The notes: generated by a model from the letters alone, not told the origin. 64,000 nucleotides of DNA from Nocardia cyriacigeorgica (GCF_005863245.1 NZ_VBUT01000010.1:124001-188000), one strand, 5' to 3'. Numbered from the stretch's first letter, positions 33,180 to 41,538 are shown. Numbers and translations are program-made.

Positions 33180-34391
33180 TCATCGGGTCGCCGCCTCGCC
33201 GCGCGCGCCCGCGCTCCACGCGAACGGCAGCTCGGTGCCGTTGAGCAGGTGATCGCCGATGGCCCGCGCCTTGAAGATCGCCGGATTGTGCACCGAGATG
33301 GTGCGGGCATTGCGCCAGTGCCGGTCCAGCCGCAGCCGCTCCGACACCACCGACGCCCCGCCCACCTCGAACAGCTGGGTGGTGGCCGCGAGCACGGTAT
33401 CGATGATGCCGAGCTGCGCCTGGGCCGCCGCCAATTCGGCTGCTGCCAGCGCCTTTTCGTCGGTTGCCCCAGCGTCCAGCACCTCATCGAGCACATCTGC
33501 CACCGCGAGCACGCTCGCCCGCGCCCCGAACGCGGCCGCCGACAGCCGCCCGATCACCTGCTGCACCAGCGGATCTTCGCGCGGCAGGTCCGCGGCGGCA
33601 TGGGTGTAGGTGCGGGTGCGTTCGACGACCCAGGCGCGGGCGTCGCGTTCGGCGCGTGCGGCGATACCCGCGAGCACCGCGAGCTGGACCAGTTGCAGAT
33701 ACGAGGTGGCATAGGTGGGGCCCGGCGCGCCGTAGCCCGGGCCGAGAATACGTTCCTCGGTGACCACCACATCGGTGAATTCGGTGGTGCCGCTGGCGGT
33801 GAGCCGTTGACCGAAACCGTCCCAGTCGTCGTGCTGACGGACCCCGTCGGCGTCGGCGTCGACCAGGACTCCGACCCGTTCGCCGTCGCGGTCGGCCGCC
33901 ACCAGGATGTGATCGGCGTAGAGCGAACCGGTGCTGTAGTACTTGACGCCGTTGAGCAGCCAATGGTCGCCGCGGCGGGTCAGCGTCGTCCGGTAGCGAT
34001 CGACAGCGCCGACGCCCGGCTCGGTGATGGCATTGCCGACCAGCGTGCCCGAACCGACCGCACGCAACCAGGCGTCGCGGGTCGGCCCCGGTTCGGCGAG
34101 CAGCTGATCCTCGACGAACGAGAAATGCACCCGCAATGCCTGCGGCAGATTGGATTCGGCGGCGGCCAGGTCGATGAGCAGCCGGAACAGCTGCCGGACG
34201 GTGACGCCGAAGCCACCGGCCTCCACCGGTGCCCGCAGCGCGCCGAAACCGGCCGCCTTCAGCCAGCCGATCTCCTCGTGCGGCAATCTCCGGTCGATCT
34301 CGCGCTCGACCGCGCCCGCGGCGATCCGGTCGAAAATCGGCGCGAAGGTCGCGTCCAGCTCAGCGTCGGAAACAGAAGTCGCGGATGTCAT
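33180..34391 (-). CDS. SfnB-like acyl-CoA dehydrogenase-fold flavoprotein
   Basis: A 403-residue paralogue of the SfnB-like protein at 26662-28086. The helical N-terminus (RRLPHEEIGWLKAAGFGALRAPVEAGGFGVTVRQL), middle domain (HWLLNGVKYYSTGSLYADHILVAADRDG) and C-terminus (LDRHWRNARTISVHNPAIFKARAIGDHLLNG) match that branch. The Trp-Arg-Asn-Ala-Arg motif is shared. Such enzymes oxidise organosulfur or related compounds with reduced flavin. It is separated from the rest of the sulfur cluster by the insertion element. It has the family's normal length and no insertion. Confidence 0.87.
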   Translation of the reverse strand: MTSATSVSDAELDATFAPIFDRIAAGAVEREIDRRLPHEEIGWLKAAGFGALRAPVEAGGFGVTVRQLFRLLIDLAAAESNLPQALRVHFSFVEDQLLAEPGPTRDAWLRAVGSGTLVGNAITEPGVGAVDRYRTTLTRRGDHWLLNGVKYYSTGSLYADHILVAADRDGERVGVLVDADADGVRQHDDWDGFGQRLTASGTTEFTDVVVTEERILGPGYGAPGPTYATSYLQLVQLAVLAGIAARAERDARAWVVERTRTYTHAAADLPREDPLVQQVIGRLSAAAFGARASVLAVADVLDEVLDAGATDEKALAAAELAAAQAQLGIIDTVLAATTQLFEVGGASVVSERLRLDRHWRNARTISVHNPAIFKARAIGDHLLNGTELPFAWSAGARGEAATR

Positions 34392-34486
34392 CGGCCAACG
34401 ATCGCCCAGACCGCCGCCGAGATCACCGGTTACGCGCAGCGCGATCGAAACGACTACCTGTCGGTGCCGCGGGCTATGGTCACGGC

Positions 34487-34789
34487 GTGACTGGCGGGCG
34501 ATACACCTTCACGGCGCGGGTGTGGGAGCACCACGGGCAGGGCTCATGGCATTTCGTGGACCTGCCCGAAGACATCGCCGACGAGATCGAGGAGCTGTAC
34601 GGGCACCGCGCGGGCGGGTTCGGCTCGGTGCGGGTCCGGGTGACGATCGGCGGCAGCCGCTGGTCGACGTCGCTGTTCCCCGACAAATCCCGGGCCACCT
34701 ACATCTTGCCGGTGAAGAAGCCGGTGCGCCTCGCCGAGGATCTGGTGGACGGGTCGCGGGCGCGGATCGAGATCGTCATCGCGATCTGA
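34487..34789 (+). CDS. DUF1905 domain protein
   Basis: A 100-residue small beta-barrel protein. It opens RYTFTARVWEHHGQGSWHFVDLPEDIADEI and continues FGSVRVRVTIGGSRWSTSLFPDKSRATYILPVKKPVR, which is the DUF1905 pattern. No enzymatic role is established for the family. Start GTG 34487 lies six bases after TATGGT (34475-34480) and lacks a ribosome binding site, so it is probably leaderless. A nearby ATG at 34477 is out of frame. Confidence 0.8.
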   Translation: MTGGRYTFTARVWEHHGQGSWHFVDLPEDIADEIEELYGHRAGGFGSVRVRVTIGGSRWSTSLFPDKSRATYILPVKKPVRLAEDLVDGSRARIEIVIAI

Positions 34790-34809
34790 TCCGCGCGCCG
34801 CTCATCGGG

Positions 34810-35142
34810 TCAGCTCGGCAGCTTCACGCATTCGGTGACGATCTTGGCCTGCGCCGCGCGAGTCTTGTCGGCGTCTTCCTTGCTCATGCCGAAGTTCTCC
34901 GAGTCCGGCGCCTGCGGGTCGTGCTCGCCGGACATCAGCGTGCGCAGACCGTCTTGGGAGATGCCCTCGGCGACGAACACCTTCGCCACGCAATCGGCGA
35001 GCGCCTTGTCCTGCATGCCCTTGTCCTGCATGGATTTGGACAGGTCCGCCTCCGTGACGGTGGCCGCCTCGGCATCGCTGCCGCCGCACGCAGCCAGCAG
35101 CGGCAGGGCGATGAGCGCCGTGGCAATCAGCTTGATCCGCAC
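34810..35142 (-). CDS. Small lipoprotein
   Basis: A 110-residue protein with a lipoprotein signal peptide: basic start MRIKL, hydrophobic core IATALIALPLL and lipobox LAAC with the acylated cysteine at C19. The mature part is acidic and helical, with two further cysteines (ALADCVAKVF and VTECVKLP) that may form a disulfide. No family is recognised. Short helical lipoproteins of this kind are frequent in Nocardia. It faces the DUF1905 gene, with 20 bases between their 3' ends. Confidence 0.78.
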   Translation of the reverse strand: MRIKLIATALIALPLLAACGGSDAEAATVTEADLSKSMQDKGMQDKALADCVAKVFVAEGISQDGLRTLMSGEHDPQAPDSENFGMSKEDADKTRAAQAKIVTECVKLPS

Positions 35143-35297
35143 CGAATTCCTCTCTCAGGGGTGTAGCAGCCGGGCCGGCGATGGCGCCGGGCCGGCGGGT
35201 CCGCAGCGCGTGACGGCGCGGATCCACGCCCGTGTGTAGTCGCAGCGATACGAAGTCCGCAACCCGAAACGACGTTTTCCGGGTATTCCACAGATCC

Positions 35298-35594
35298 TCA
35301 GAGATCCATAGCGGCGCGCAGTGCGGTATCGAGGCGGTCCATCGTCTCGGCGTCTGCCTCGTCGACCCGTTCGGCCAGCCAGCCGCGATAGATCCGGCCG
35401 ATATTGCCCGCGTGCACCCAGCCCAGCGAGCCGAGCGGAACGGCGAGGATGTCCTGCGGATCCTGCTCGAGCAGTTCCGCGGCGATCAGCCAGGGGCGCG
35501 GGGATTCGTTGATGCCGTCGCTGCTGATGAGCACGACGGTGCGGTGTCGTGGCGATCCGTGCGGGTGATACAGCCAGAGTTCACCCCTGCGCAC
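35298..35594 (-). CDS. MazF/PemK-like toxin
   Basis: A 98-residue protein opening RRGELWLYHPHGSPRHRTVVLISSDGIN, which is the MazF/PemK-type start (R-G-E-x-W followed by a strand and the R-x-V-V-L-I-S core), and continuing QDILAVPLGSLGWVHAGNIGRIYRGWLAERV. Members are mRNA-cleaving ribonucleases neutralised by their partner. It starts at GTG 35594, inside the 3' end of the upstream antitoxin gene (14-base overlap), so translation is coupled and the antitoxin is made first. The similarity to MazF is moderate and a CcdB-like assignment is possible. Confidence 0.65.
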   Translation of the reverse strand: MRRGELWLYHPHGSPRHRTVVLISSDGINESPRPWLIAAELLEQDPQDILAVPLGSLGWVHAGNIGRIYRGWLAERVDEADAETMDRLDTALRAAMDL

Positions 35595-35814
35595 GCATCG
35601 CCTCCTCCGCGGCGGCCATCTCGGCCGCGTCTCTCGCCGCCTGGGCGGAGATGTCGGCGGGCGCGGGGATCGGCCCGACGCCGGTGCGCACGGCTTCGCG
35701 GCGCGCGGCCTTGGAGATCCAGGCCGACGGTGACATTCCCGCGCGGGCGGCGGCCTGTTCGGCGAACGACCAGGCGGACTCGTCCAGCGAAAGGGTGACC
35801 TTACGCGTTGCCAT
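35581..35814 (-). CDS. Antitoxin of the MazE/ribbon-helix-helix type
   Basis: A 77-residue protein whose N-terminal half, RKVTLSLDESAWSFAEQAAARAGMSPSAWISKAARREA, is a ribbon-helix-helix pattern with the DNA-contacting beta strand (residues 4-8) and two helices. The C-terminal half is acidic/Ala-rich (AARDAAEMAAAEEAMRAQG) and would wrap the toxin. The toxin gene follows with a 14-base overlap. A -10 like TACGAT (35827-35822) lies seven bases before the ATG, so the operon is probably leaderless and autoregulated. Confidence 0.75.
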   Translation of the reverse strand: MATRKVTLSLDESAWSFAEQAAARAGMSPSAWISKAARREAVRTGVGPIPAPADISAQAARDAAEMAAAEEAMRAQG

Positions 35815-35922
35815 ACCAATTATCGTACCGGTCACCGGGCCAGCTGCCCACCCTCGGAATCGAACTGACAGCATGCGCCTGCTGTTAATCTGACGGCCCA
35901 CAAGAGCGATCGGAGTCCCACG

Positions 35923-36702
35923 ATGAGCACCCTGGCCCACGACCGATTCGGCACCGGCGAACCGCTGGTCCTGGTGCACGGCGTCGGCAGTCGCAGGCAG
36001 GTGTGGGAGCCGATCGTCCCGGCGCTGGCCGAATCCTTCGAGGTGATCGCGGTGGATCTGCCCGGTTTCGGCGAATCGGCGCCGCTGCCGCACACCACCG
36101 TCGCCACCCTCGCCGACGCCCTGGCCGACTTCCTCGCCGCCGAGGGCATCGAACGCCCGCATCTCGCCGGAAACTCGATGGGCGGCGGCATCTCGCTCAC
36201 CCTCGGCGCCCGCGGGCTGGCCCGCTCGGTGACGGCGTATTCGCCGATCGGCTTCTGGGATACTCCCGGCCGGATCTGGTGCCAGCAGTCGCTGGGCAAG
36301 TCGAAGGCCATCGGCAACCGCCTGCGCCCCGCGCTGCGGAAAGTACTCGGCACCGCGGCCGGGCGGACCGCCTTCCTGAGCCTTGTCATCGGCAAGCCTT
36401 GGGCGCTGGACACCGAGATCGCCGTCGCCACCGCCGTCGGCGCCATGGACGCCCCCGGGTTCGACGACGCCCTCGCCTCCTTCACCGACTTCCGCCTCCC
36501 CGACCCCACCGCCCTGGCCGACCTCCCGGTCACCATTGCGTGGGGCAACCGCGACATCCTGCTCACCTACGCCACCCAGGCGCGCCGCGCCAAGGCCGTA
36601 CTGCCGGGAGCCGAGCACATCACGCTGCACGGCAGCGGGCACACACCGTTCTACGACGATCCCGACGGCTGCGCGCGCGTGCTGCTGGACCGACTCGGCT
36701 GA
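35923..36702 (+). CDS. Alpha/beta hydrolase
   Basis: A 259-residue alpha/beta hydrolase. The oxyanion segment is LVLVHGVGSRRQVW near residue 15, the nucleophile elbow is AGNSMGGGI with Ser at about 86, the acid is probably Asp in AWGNRDILL near 209, and the histidine is in LHGSGHTPFYDDP near 239. Substrates of this group are diverse (esters, epoxides, C-C bonds) and none can be chosen here. The ATG follows a CGATCGGAG site. Two decayed copies of its 3' end follow the stop codon in tandem. Confidence 0.87.
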   Translation: MSTLAHDRFGTGEPLVLVHGVGSRRQVWEPIVPALAESFEVIAVDLPGFGESAPLPHTTVATLADALADFLAAEGIERPHLAGNSMGGGISLTLGARGLARSVTAYSPIGFWDTPGRIWCQQSLGKSKAIGNRLRPALRKVLGTAAGRTAFLSLVIGKPWALDTEIAVATAVGAMDAPGFDDALASFTDFRLPDPTALADLPVTIAWGNRDILLTYATQARRAKAVLPGAEHITLHGSGHTPFYDDPDGCARVLLDRLG

Positions 36703-36928
36703 CCGGCACCGGCCGCCTCCCGGCGAGACAGCCGCGCACACCCATCGCCGACGACCCCGCGGGCCGCGCGAGCGCCGCTGGACCGACTCGACTGACCGGC
36801 AGCCGCCGCCCCTGCGAGCCGGCCGGCACACCCCCTTCAACGACAACCCCGCTGGCTGATCGCGAGTGCCGCTGCACCCGCTCGGTCAGCCGAGAGCGAC
36901 CGGCCGTCGCCTCCCCCTGCGAGGCGAC
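36637..36928 (+). repeat. Tandem degenerate copies of the 3' end of the alpha/beta hydrolase gene
   Basis: The last coding part (36637-36702) and the bases after its stop recur at about 36731-36820 and 36821-36928, a period of 90-95 bases. Shared blocks include GCACACCC, CGACGA/CGACAA, CCCGNNGGC, GCTGGACCGACTCG, CTGACCGGC and CCTGCGAG. The copies are frame-broken and become less similar with distance. The last one ends in the terminator hairpin at 36901-36933. Confidence 0.75.
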
Positions 36929-36933
36929 GGCCG
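36901..36933. terminator. Bidirectional hairpin terminator
   Basis: CGGCCGTCGCCTC (36901-36913) pairs perfectly with GAGGCGACGGCCG (36921-36933) around a 7-base loop, between the hydrolase repeats and the facing enoyl-CoA hydratase gene. Confidence 0.8.
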
Positions 36934-36952
36934 CGCCAGACGAGCTAGTGGG

Positions 36953-37717
36953 TCAGCGCCCCTGCCACTGCGGCTCACGCTTCTGCGCGAAGGCCAGCGC
37001 ACCCTCGGCGGCGTCCTTGGAGAACAGCGCGGGCAACGCGACCTCGCCCTGCTTGGCGAAGGCTTCGGCGGTGCTCCAGTCCGGCGATTCGTCGATGATC
37101 CGTTTACTCGCCGCGACGGCCAGCGGGGCCGCCGCCGCGATCTCGGCGGCGAGTTCGAGAGCGGTATCGAGCGCACCGCCCGGCTCCGTGACCCGGTTGA
37201 TCAGGCCGAGCTGATACAGCCGCTCGGCGCTGATCCGCCCGCCCGTCAACGCCAGTTCGGCCGCGGTGCTGCGCGGTAGTCGCTGGGTCAGCCGCAGCAC
37301 ACCACCACCCGCCGCCACCAGACCGCGCTTGACCTCCGGGATCCCGAACTGCGCGTCGCGCGCGGCGACGATCATGTCGCCGGACAGCGCCAGCTCGAAA
37401 CCACCGGCGAGGGCATATCCCTCGACCGCCGAGATCATCGGCTTGGCGGGCGGTTTCGCGGCGATCCCCAGCGGTCCGCGATGCGGGGTCATCGGCATCT
37501 CACCACGCGAGGCGGCGACCAGATCCATTCCGGCGCTGAACGTGCCGCCGGCGCCGGTGAGGACCAGCACCCGGGCTTCCACGTCGGCTTCGAACGCGTC
37601 CACGGCCGCCTCGATGGCCTTGGCGGTGGCCAGGTCGATGGCATTGCGGGCCTCGGGACGGTTGACGGTCAGCACGGTGATCGCATCACGCCGTTCGACC
37701 AGCACCAGATCGGTCAT
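36953..37717 (-). CDS. Enoyl-CoA hydratase/isomerase (crotonase family)
   Basis: A 254-residue crotonase-fold protein that hydrates trans-2-enoyl-CoA in beta-oxidation or a related reaction. Visible are the first oxyanion-hole segment GGTFSAGMDLVAASR (near residue 58) and the second, VEGYALAGGFELALSGDMIVA (near 95). The usual second catalytic glutamate position reads EVKRGLVAAGGG, so the exact reaction (hydratase or isomerase) is open. ATG 37717 has GAGAGGA upstream; a longer start is unlikely. It is divergent from a second crotonase gene across 200 bases that contain the TTAC-N6-GTAA dyad. Confidence 0.88.
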   Translation of the reverse strand: MTDLVLVERRDAITVLTVNRPEARNAIDLATAKAIEAAVDAFEADVEARVLVLTGAGGTFSAGMDLVAASRGEMPMTPHRGPLGIAAKPPAKPMISAVEGYALAGGFELALSGDMIVAARDAQFGIPEVKRGLVAAGGGVLRLTQRLPRSTAAELALTGGRISAERLYQLGLINRVTEPGGALDTALELAAEIAAAAPLAVAASKRIIDESPDWSTAEAFAKQGEVALPALFSKDAAEGALAFAQKREPQWQGR

Positions 37718-37893
37718 GGGATGTCCTCTCGATGGGCAGCACCTGGCCGTCATCGGATCGTCGACGACCACCGGGATCGACACTATGCGAGGTGGGCCGC
37801 GCGTGACCCGGCTTCGGCTCGCTCTCCCGCTCAGCGAACCGGCGCCACGGACCGATACGACCCGGAGTACTCGGAAAGCGCCCCGCAGCTGAA

Positions 37894-37911
37894 CTTACCG
37901 CAGAGTAAGAT
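37894..37911 (+). promoter_or_regulatory. TTAC-N6-GTAA dyad overlapping a leaderless -10
   Basis: CTTAC-CGCAGA-GTAAG (37894-37909) is an inverted repeat. Its right arm overlaps TAAGAT (37906-37911), a -10 that ends six bases before the ATG at 37918. A bound protein would block this promoter. The same dyad spacing occurs upstream of etfD and fadE5. Confidence 0.6.
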
Positions 37912-37917
37912 AGTGCC

Positions 37918-38679
37918 ATGGGCTCATATATCGCGGTGCGATTCGAGGGCGAACGCGCCTACGTCACGCTGAACCGCCCGGACAAGCACAACGGCCTGAC
38001 CATCGAGATGCTGCGCGATCTGGTCGCGGCCGCGCATACCGTGGCCGAGCGGCGCGAAGTGCGCGCGGTCATCCTCTCCGGCGAGGGGCCGAGCTTCAGC
38101 AGCGGACTCGATATCGCCGAGGCCACCGGCGATCCGCTCGCCATCGTGCGCAATTTCGTTCCGCTGCCCTGGCGCGGCACCAATACCTTCCAAGAGGCGT
38201 GCTGGGCCTGGCGCCGGCTGCCGGTCCCGGTGATCGCGGTCGTGCACGGCCGCTGCTACGGCGGCGGCCTGCAACTGGCCCTGGCCGCCGACTTCCGTTT
38301 CGGCACCCCCGATTCCGAATACTCGGTGATGGAGGTCAAGCACGGCCTGATCCCCGATATGACCGGCACCGCGACGCTGGCCCGGCTCGTCGGCGCCGAT
38401 CAGGCCCTGCTGCTCGCCATGACCGCCGACACCGTCGACGCCGCGCACGCGGCCCGGATCGGACTGATCACCGAGATCAGCGCCGATCCGATGGCCGAGG
38501 CCGAGAAGCTCGCCGACCGCATCGCGGCCCGCCCGCCCGAGGCCGTAGCCGCCGCCAAACGCCTCATCGACCGGGCCTGGCAGGCCTCGGCCCGCCGCGC
38601 GTTCGCCCTCGAGCGTGCTGCGCAGTTGCCGCTGATCGTGCGGCGCGCATTGGGATCGGGTGGAAAAACACCGAAATAG
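37918..38679 (+). CDS. Enoyl-CoA hydratase/isomerase (crotonase family)
   Basis: A 253-residue crotonase-fold protein. It shows YVTLNRPDKHNGLTIEML near the N-terminus, the oxyanion segments GPSFSSGLDIAEATG (near residue 60) and VHGRCYGGGLQLALAADFRF (near 111), and MEVKHGLIPDMTGT with a possible catalytic acid. It probably acts on a CoA thioester in the cytoplasm. The ATG has no ribosome binding site but follows a -10 by six bases, so the transcript is likely leaderless. It shares an intergenic region and probably an operator with the other crotonase gene. Confidence 0.88.
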   Translation: MGSYIAVRFEGERAYVTLNRPDKHNGLTIEMLRDLVAAAHTVAERREVRAVILSGEGPSFSSGLDIAEATGDPLAIVRNFVPLPWRGTNTFQEACWAWRRLPVPVIAVVHGRCYGGGLQLALAADFRFGTPDSEYSVMEVKHGLIPDMTGTATLARLVGADQALLLAMTADTVDAAHAARIGLITEISADPMAEAEKLADRIAARPPEAVAAAKRLIDRAWQASARRAFALERAAQLPLIVRRALGSGGKTPK

Positions 38680-38839
38680 ATTTGGTAATCGGCCGGTCGC
38701 AGGCGCAACCCCCCAATTCTGGGGATTTCACTGCTAGCATTTCCGACGATTTGCCAGCCAGTCGAAATGTGGTGCACGACACACGCGTGCGTTCCGTGGA
38801 TCGAGGCCCGTTTCGGCGCGACCCCGGAGGGCCCACCCT

Positions 38840-39943
38840 GTGAGCAGAACCGCGTCCATCCTGATGTCCGCGCTCGCGGGCGCATCGGCCCTGCTTCTCA
38901 CCGCGACCGCCCCGGCCACGGCAAACCCCAACGCCATCAACCCGATCCCGGTGCTCAACGGCACCAACGGCCTGCCGAATCTACCGGGCCGCACCCAGGC
39001 CGTCTTCCAGGTGACGGGAATGGCCAGCCCGAACGTCACCCAGAACTACAACGTGCTCGGCACCGACCTGGGCATCATGTGGGACAACGGCCACGGCGAG
39101 ATGCTCACCGCCTTCGGCGATACCGCGGGCCTCGGCTTCCCCAACCTGCTGGCGGGCAGTATGTGGGCCTGGCGCAGCAATATTCTGGTGCGCAGCCACA
39201 CCAAGGACCCCTCCGGCGGCATCTACTTCGACAGCGTGGTGCGCGACGTCTTCGGTCAGGCCCGCGATCTGATTCCGAGCCCGAAGATTCCGTTCCTCGA
39301 GATCAGCCGCATCCCCACCGCCGGCATTTCGGTGGGCGGGGTGCAGTACATGAGCACGATGTCAGTGAAGACCTGGGACGCGCCCGGCGAATGGACCACC
39401 AACTTCTCCGGCCTGGCCGCCTCCGCCGACAACGGCGAGACCTGGGCCGATCTCACCGCCACCCGGCGCCCGAACGAGGGCGGCAATGCCAACTTCCAGA
39501 TGAACGCCTTCCTGAAGGACGGCGGCTTCGTCTACGTCTACGGCACGCCGTCCGGCCGCGACAACGCCGCCTACATCTCGCGGGTGCGCGAGCCCGATAT
39601 GCAGAACCTCGGCGCCTACGAGTACTGGGACGGCGCGGGCTGGATCCGCGACGTGAACAAGGCGGCGCCGATCATGCACGGCGTCGGCGAGCTGTCGGTG
39701 ATGTACAACGACTATCTCGGCCAGTTCATCTCGCTCACCACCGACCCGTGGAACTCGGTCGTCATGCGCCGCGCGTCCTCGCCGGTGGGGCCGTGGAGCG
39801 CTCCCGAGGTGCTGATCGATACCCGCGCGCTGCCGACCGCGTACGCGCCCTCGATCTTCCCGTATCAGACTGGGAGCGATCTGTACTTCCTGACGACGGT
39901 GCACAGTCAGTACAACGTGCTGCTGATGCGCACGCGCCTGTAG
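38840..39943 (+). CDS. Secreted DUF4185 (sialidase-like propeller) protein, paralogue 1
   Basis: A 367-residue exported protein. Residues 1-28 are a signal peptide (SRTASILMSALAGASALLLTATAPATA). The mature part carries the DUF4185 pattern: TQAVFQVTGMASPNVTQNYNVLGTDLGIMWDNGHGE, then a WRSN segment, DNGETWADL and an IFPYQTGSDLYFLTTVHSQYNV end, consistent with a beta-propeller. The reaction is unknown, and glycan binding or hydrolysis is only suggested by the fold. GTG 38840 has GGAGGG upstream. It is a paralogue of the protein at 45219, sharing most of these segments. Confidence 0.85.
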   Translation: MSRTASILMSALAGASALLLTATAPATANPNAINPIPVLNGTNGLPNLPGRTQAVFQVTGMASPNVTQNYNVLGTDLGIMWDNGHGEMLTAFGDTAGLGFPNLLAGSMWAWRSNILVRSHTKDPSGGIYFDSVVRDVFGQARDLIPSPKIPFLEISRIPTAGISVGGVQYMSTMSVKTWDAPGEWTTNFSGLAASADNGETWADLTATRRPNEGGNANFQMNAFLKDGGFVYVYGTPSGRDNAAYISRVREPDMQNLGAYEYWDGAGWIRDVNKAAPIMHGVGELSVMYNDYLGQFISLTTDPWNSVVMRRASSPVGPWSAPEVLIDTRALPTAYAPSIFPYQTGSDLYFLTTVHSQYNVLLMRTRL

Positions 39944-40314
39944 ATCGGGTCCGCTGTCACGATGCCCGCGTGGTTCCCGGCGGGCTCCGGCATCGACCCG
40001 ACCGGCCCGTCAGAGTTCTCGTCCACCACTGGTACGCCCATGGCTGCTCGGCTCCGGTTCGGCAGTCGATTCCTGGGTAGTGAACCGTCCGCGCGGGCAT
40101 CGGTGCGTTCGGGTGCCCGTCGCGCGCGATCGGCCTGGCAAGCAGCTCCATGCGCGCAGCTGTTGGCGCGCGGATGCATACCGATCGGCTCGGCTGCGTC
40201 CTGCCGGAGCGGGGCCGTCTCGTCCGAACCGGAGTCGGCCGATGTCGCGCGCTTGACCTGAACAAAGGTTGATGTACGAGCCTGGGCTGACACACGATCA
40301 CCCGGGAGGACATC
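39944..40314. other. Intergenic region before the erythromycin-esterase-like gene
   Basis: These 371 bases contain no credible gene. Near the right end is TTGACC (40253-40258) followed by an imperfect dyad, ACCTGAAC-AAAG-GTTGATGT (40256-40275, six of eight positions symmetric). This resembles a MerR-type operator, but no well-placed -10 is visible. Confidence 0.35.
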
Positions 40315-41538
40315 ATGACCGCGCAACTGAGCTCGGACACCACCGAAATACAGCACTGGCTGCGCGCCCGCGCCCAGCCGCTGCGCACCGAAGCCGACGG
40401 CGTCGGCACCGATCTCGATCCACTGATCGCACGACTCGCCGCGGCGACCGTCGTGGGCCTCGGCGAGTCGACCCGGTTCTCCCGGCAGACCTTCGGCGTG
40501 CGCGAGCGCATCTTCCGGGCGCTGGTGCAGCAGCACGGTTTCCGTGCCCTGGCGATTCAGGACGGCGCCCGCTCCGGCGACCGGCTCGACGCCTACGTCC
40601 GCACCGGGCAGGGCGATCCGGCGGCGGCGCTCGCCGGGGCCTGGCGGCCGTGGCGGACGGCGGACATGGTGGCCGCGCTCGACTGGATCCGGACGTTCAA
40701 CGAGCAGCATCCCGACGATCCGGTGACGGTGTTCGGCATCGAACCGCCCGCCGCCGAACCCGCCGATTACGACGCGGTCCTCGATCACGTCCGCGAGCAC
40801 GCACCGGATGCGCTGGCGCAGCTGCGATCCCATCTCGAGCCGATCCGCACCGCGCACCGCGTCGACGAACATGTCCAGCGTCATCAGGGGATTCATCCCG
40901 GCCGTCCGTTCATCGAGCATGCCCGTGACGCCCAGCGGCTGATCGAACAACTGACCGGCGTTCCGGACGACATCGCCGCGCGCATGCGGATGATCGTCGA
41001 TTTCCATCGGTACAGCGTCGCCGGTCAGGGCGGATTCGCCAGGGACGAGCGGCGTTCGGCCGAGACCATCATCGAGCGGCAGCGGCGCACCGGCGCGAAG
41101 ATCGTCTACTGGGACGGGATCGGCCACACCGCGGGCACGGGTGCGGGCGTCGGACGCACCGAGCCGGACCGATTCCGCGGCGCGGGCGTCCATCTGCGGG
41201 CGGCGTTCGGCGAGCGCTACGCCTCGGTGGCGATCGGCTTCCATCACGGCGATCTCGGTCTCGCGATCGCGCCGGACCCGGCGCCCGAGCTGATCGACGC
41301 CCAGCTGGGCGCGGTCGATCTGCCCGCCTTCGTCGTCGACCTGCACGGCGAGGCTCCCGAATCCGTCGACCGGTGGCGGCGCGGGCCGGCGAAACTGCGC
41401 ACGATCAGCGGAATCTACGACCCGGCCAAGGACGACGAAGCCCTCATCGCGGTCGACTCGCTCGCCGCCGCCTTCGACGCGCTGATCCACATCCGTGCGA
41501 CGACGCCGGTGGAGTGGCTGCCCGAGTTCTCCGCCTGA
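40315..41538 (+). CDS. Erythromycin esterase-family protein with altered active-site motif
   Basis: A 407-residue protein of the erythromycin esterase fold (EreA/EreB/EreC and many housekeeping homologues). The family motif GE-x-T-H appears as G50-E-S-T-R54 (VVGLGESTRFSRQTFGVRERI), so the usual catalytic histidine is arginine. A later histidine is kept in VYWDGIGHTAGTG near residue 264. Loss of the first His would make classical macrolide hydrolysis doubtful. The ATG follows GGGAGGA by six bases. No resistance gene or regulator is adjacent. A role in esterase-type or protein-protein functions is possible. Confidence 0.82.
   Translation: MTAQLSSDTTEIQHWLRARAQPLRTEADGVGTDLDPLIARLAAATVVGLGESTRFSRQTFGVRERIFRALVQQHGFRALAIQDGARSGDRLDAYVRTGQGDPAAALAGAWRPWRTADMVAALDWIRTFNEQHPDDPVTVFGIEPPAAEPADYDAVLDHVREHAPDALAQLRSHLEPIRTAHRVDEHVQRHQGIHPGRPFIEHARDAQRLIEQLTGVPDDIAARMRMIVDFHRYSVAGQGGFARDERRSAETIIERQRRTGAKIVYWDGIGHTAGTGAGVGRTEPDRFRGAGVHLRAAFGERYASVAIGFHHGDLGLAIAPDPAPELIDAQLGAVDLPAFVVDLHGEAPESVDRWRRGPAKLRTISGIYDPAKDDEALIAVDSLAAAFDALIHIRATTPVEWLPEFSA

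Noticed and set aside
40253..40280. A second MerR-type promoter before the erythromycin-esterase-like gene
   Set aside because: TTGACC and an imperfect dyad are there, but no -10 occurs at 19-20 bases, so I list it only as a weak possibility in the intergenic entry.
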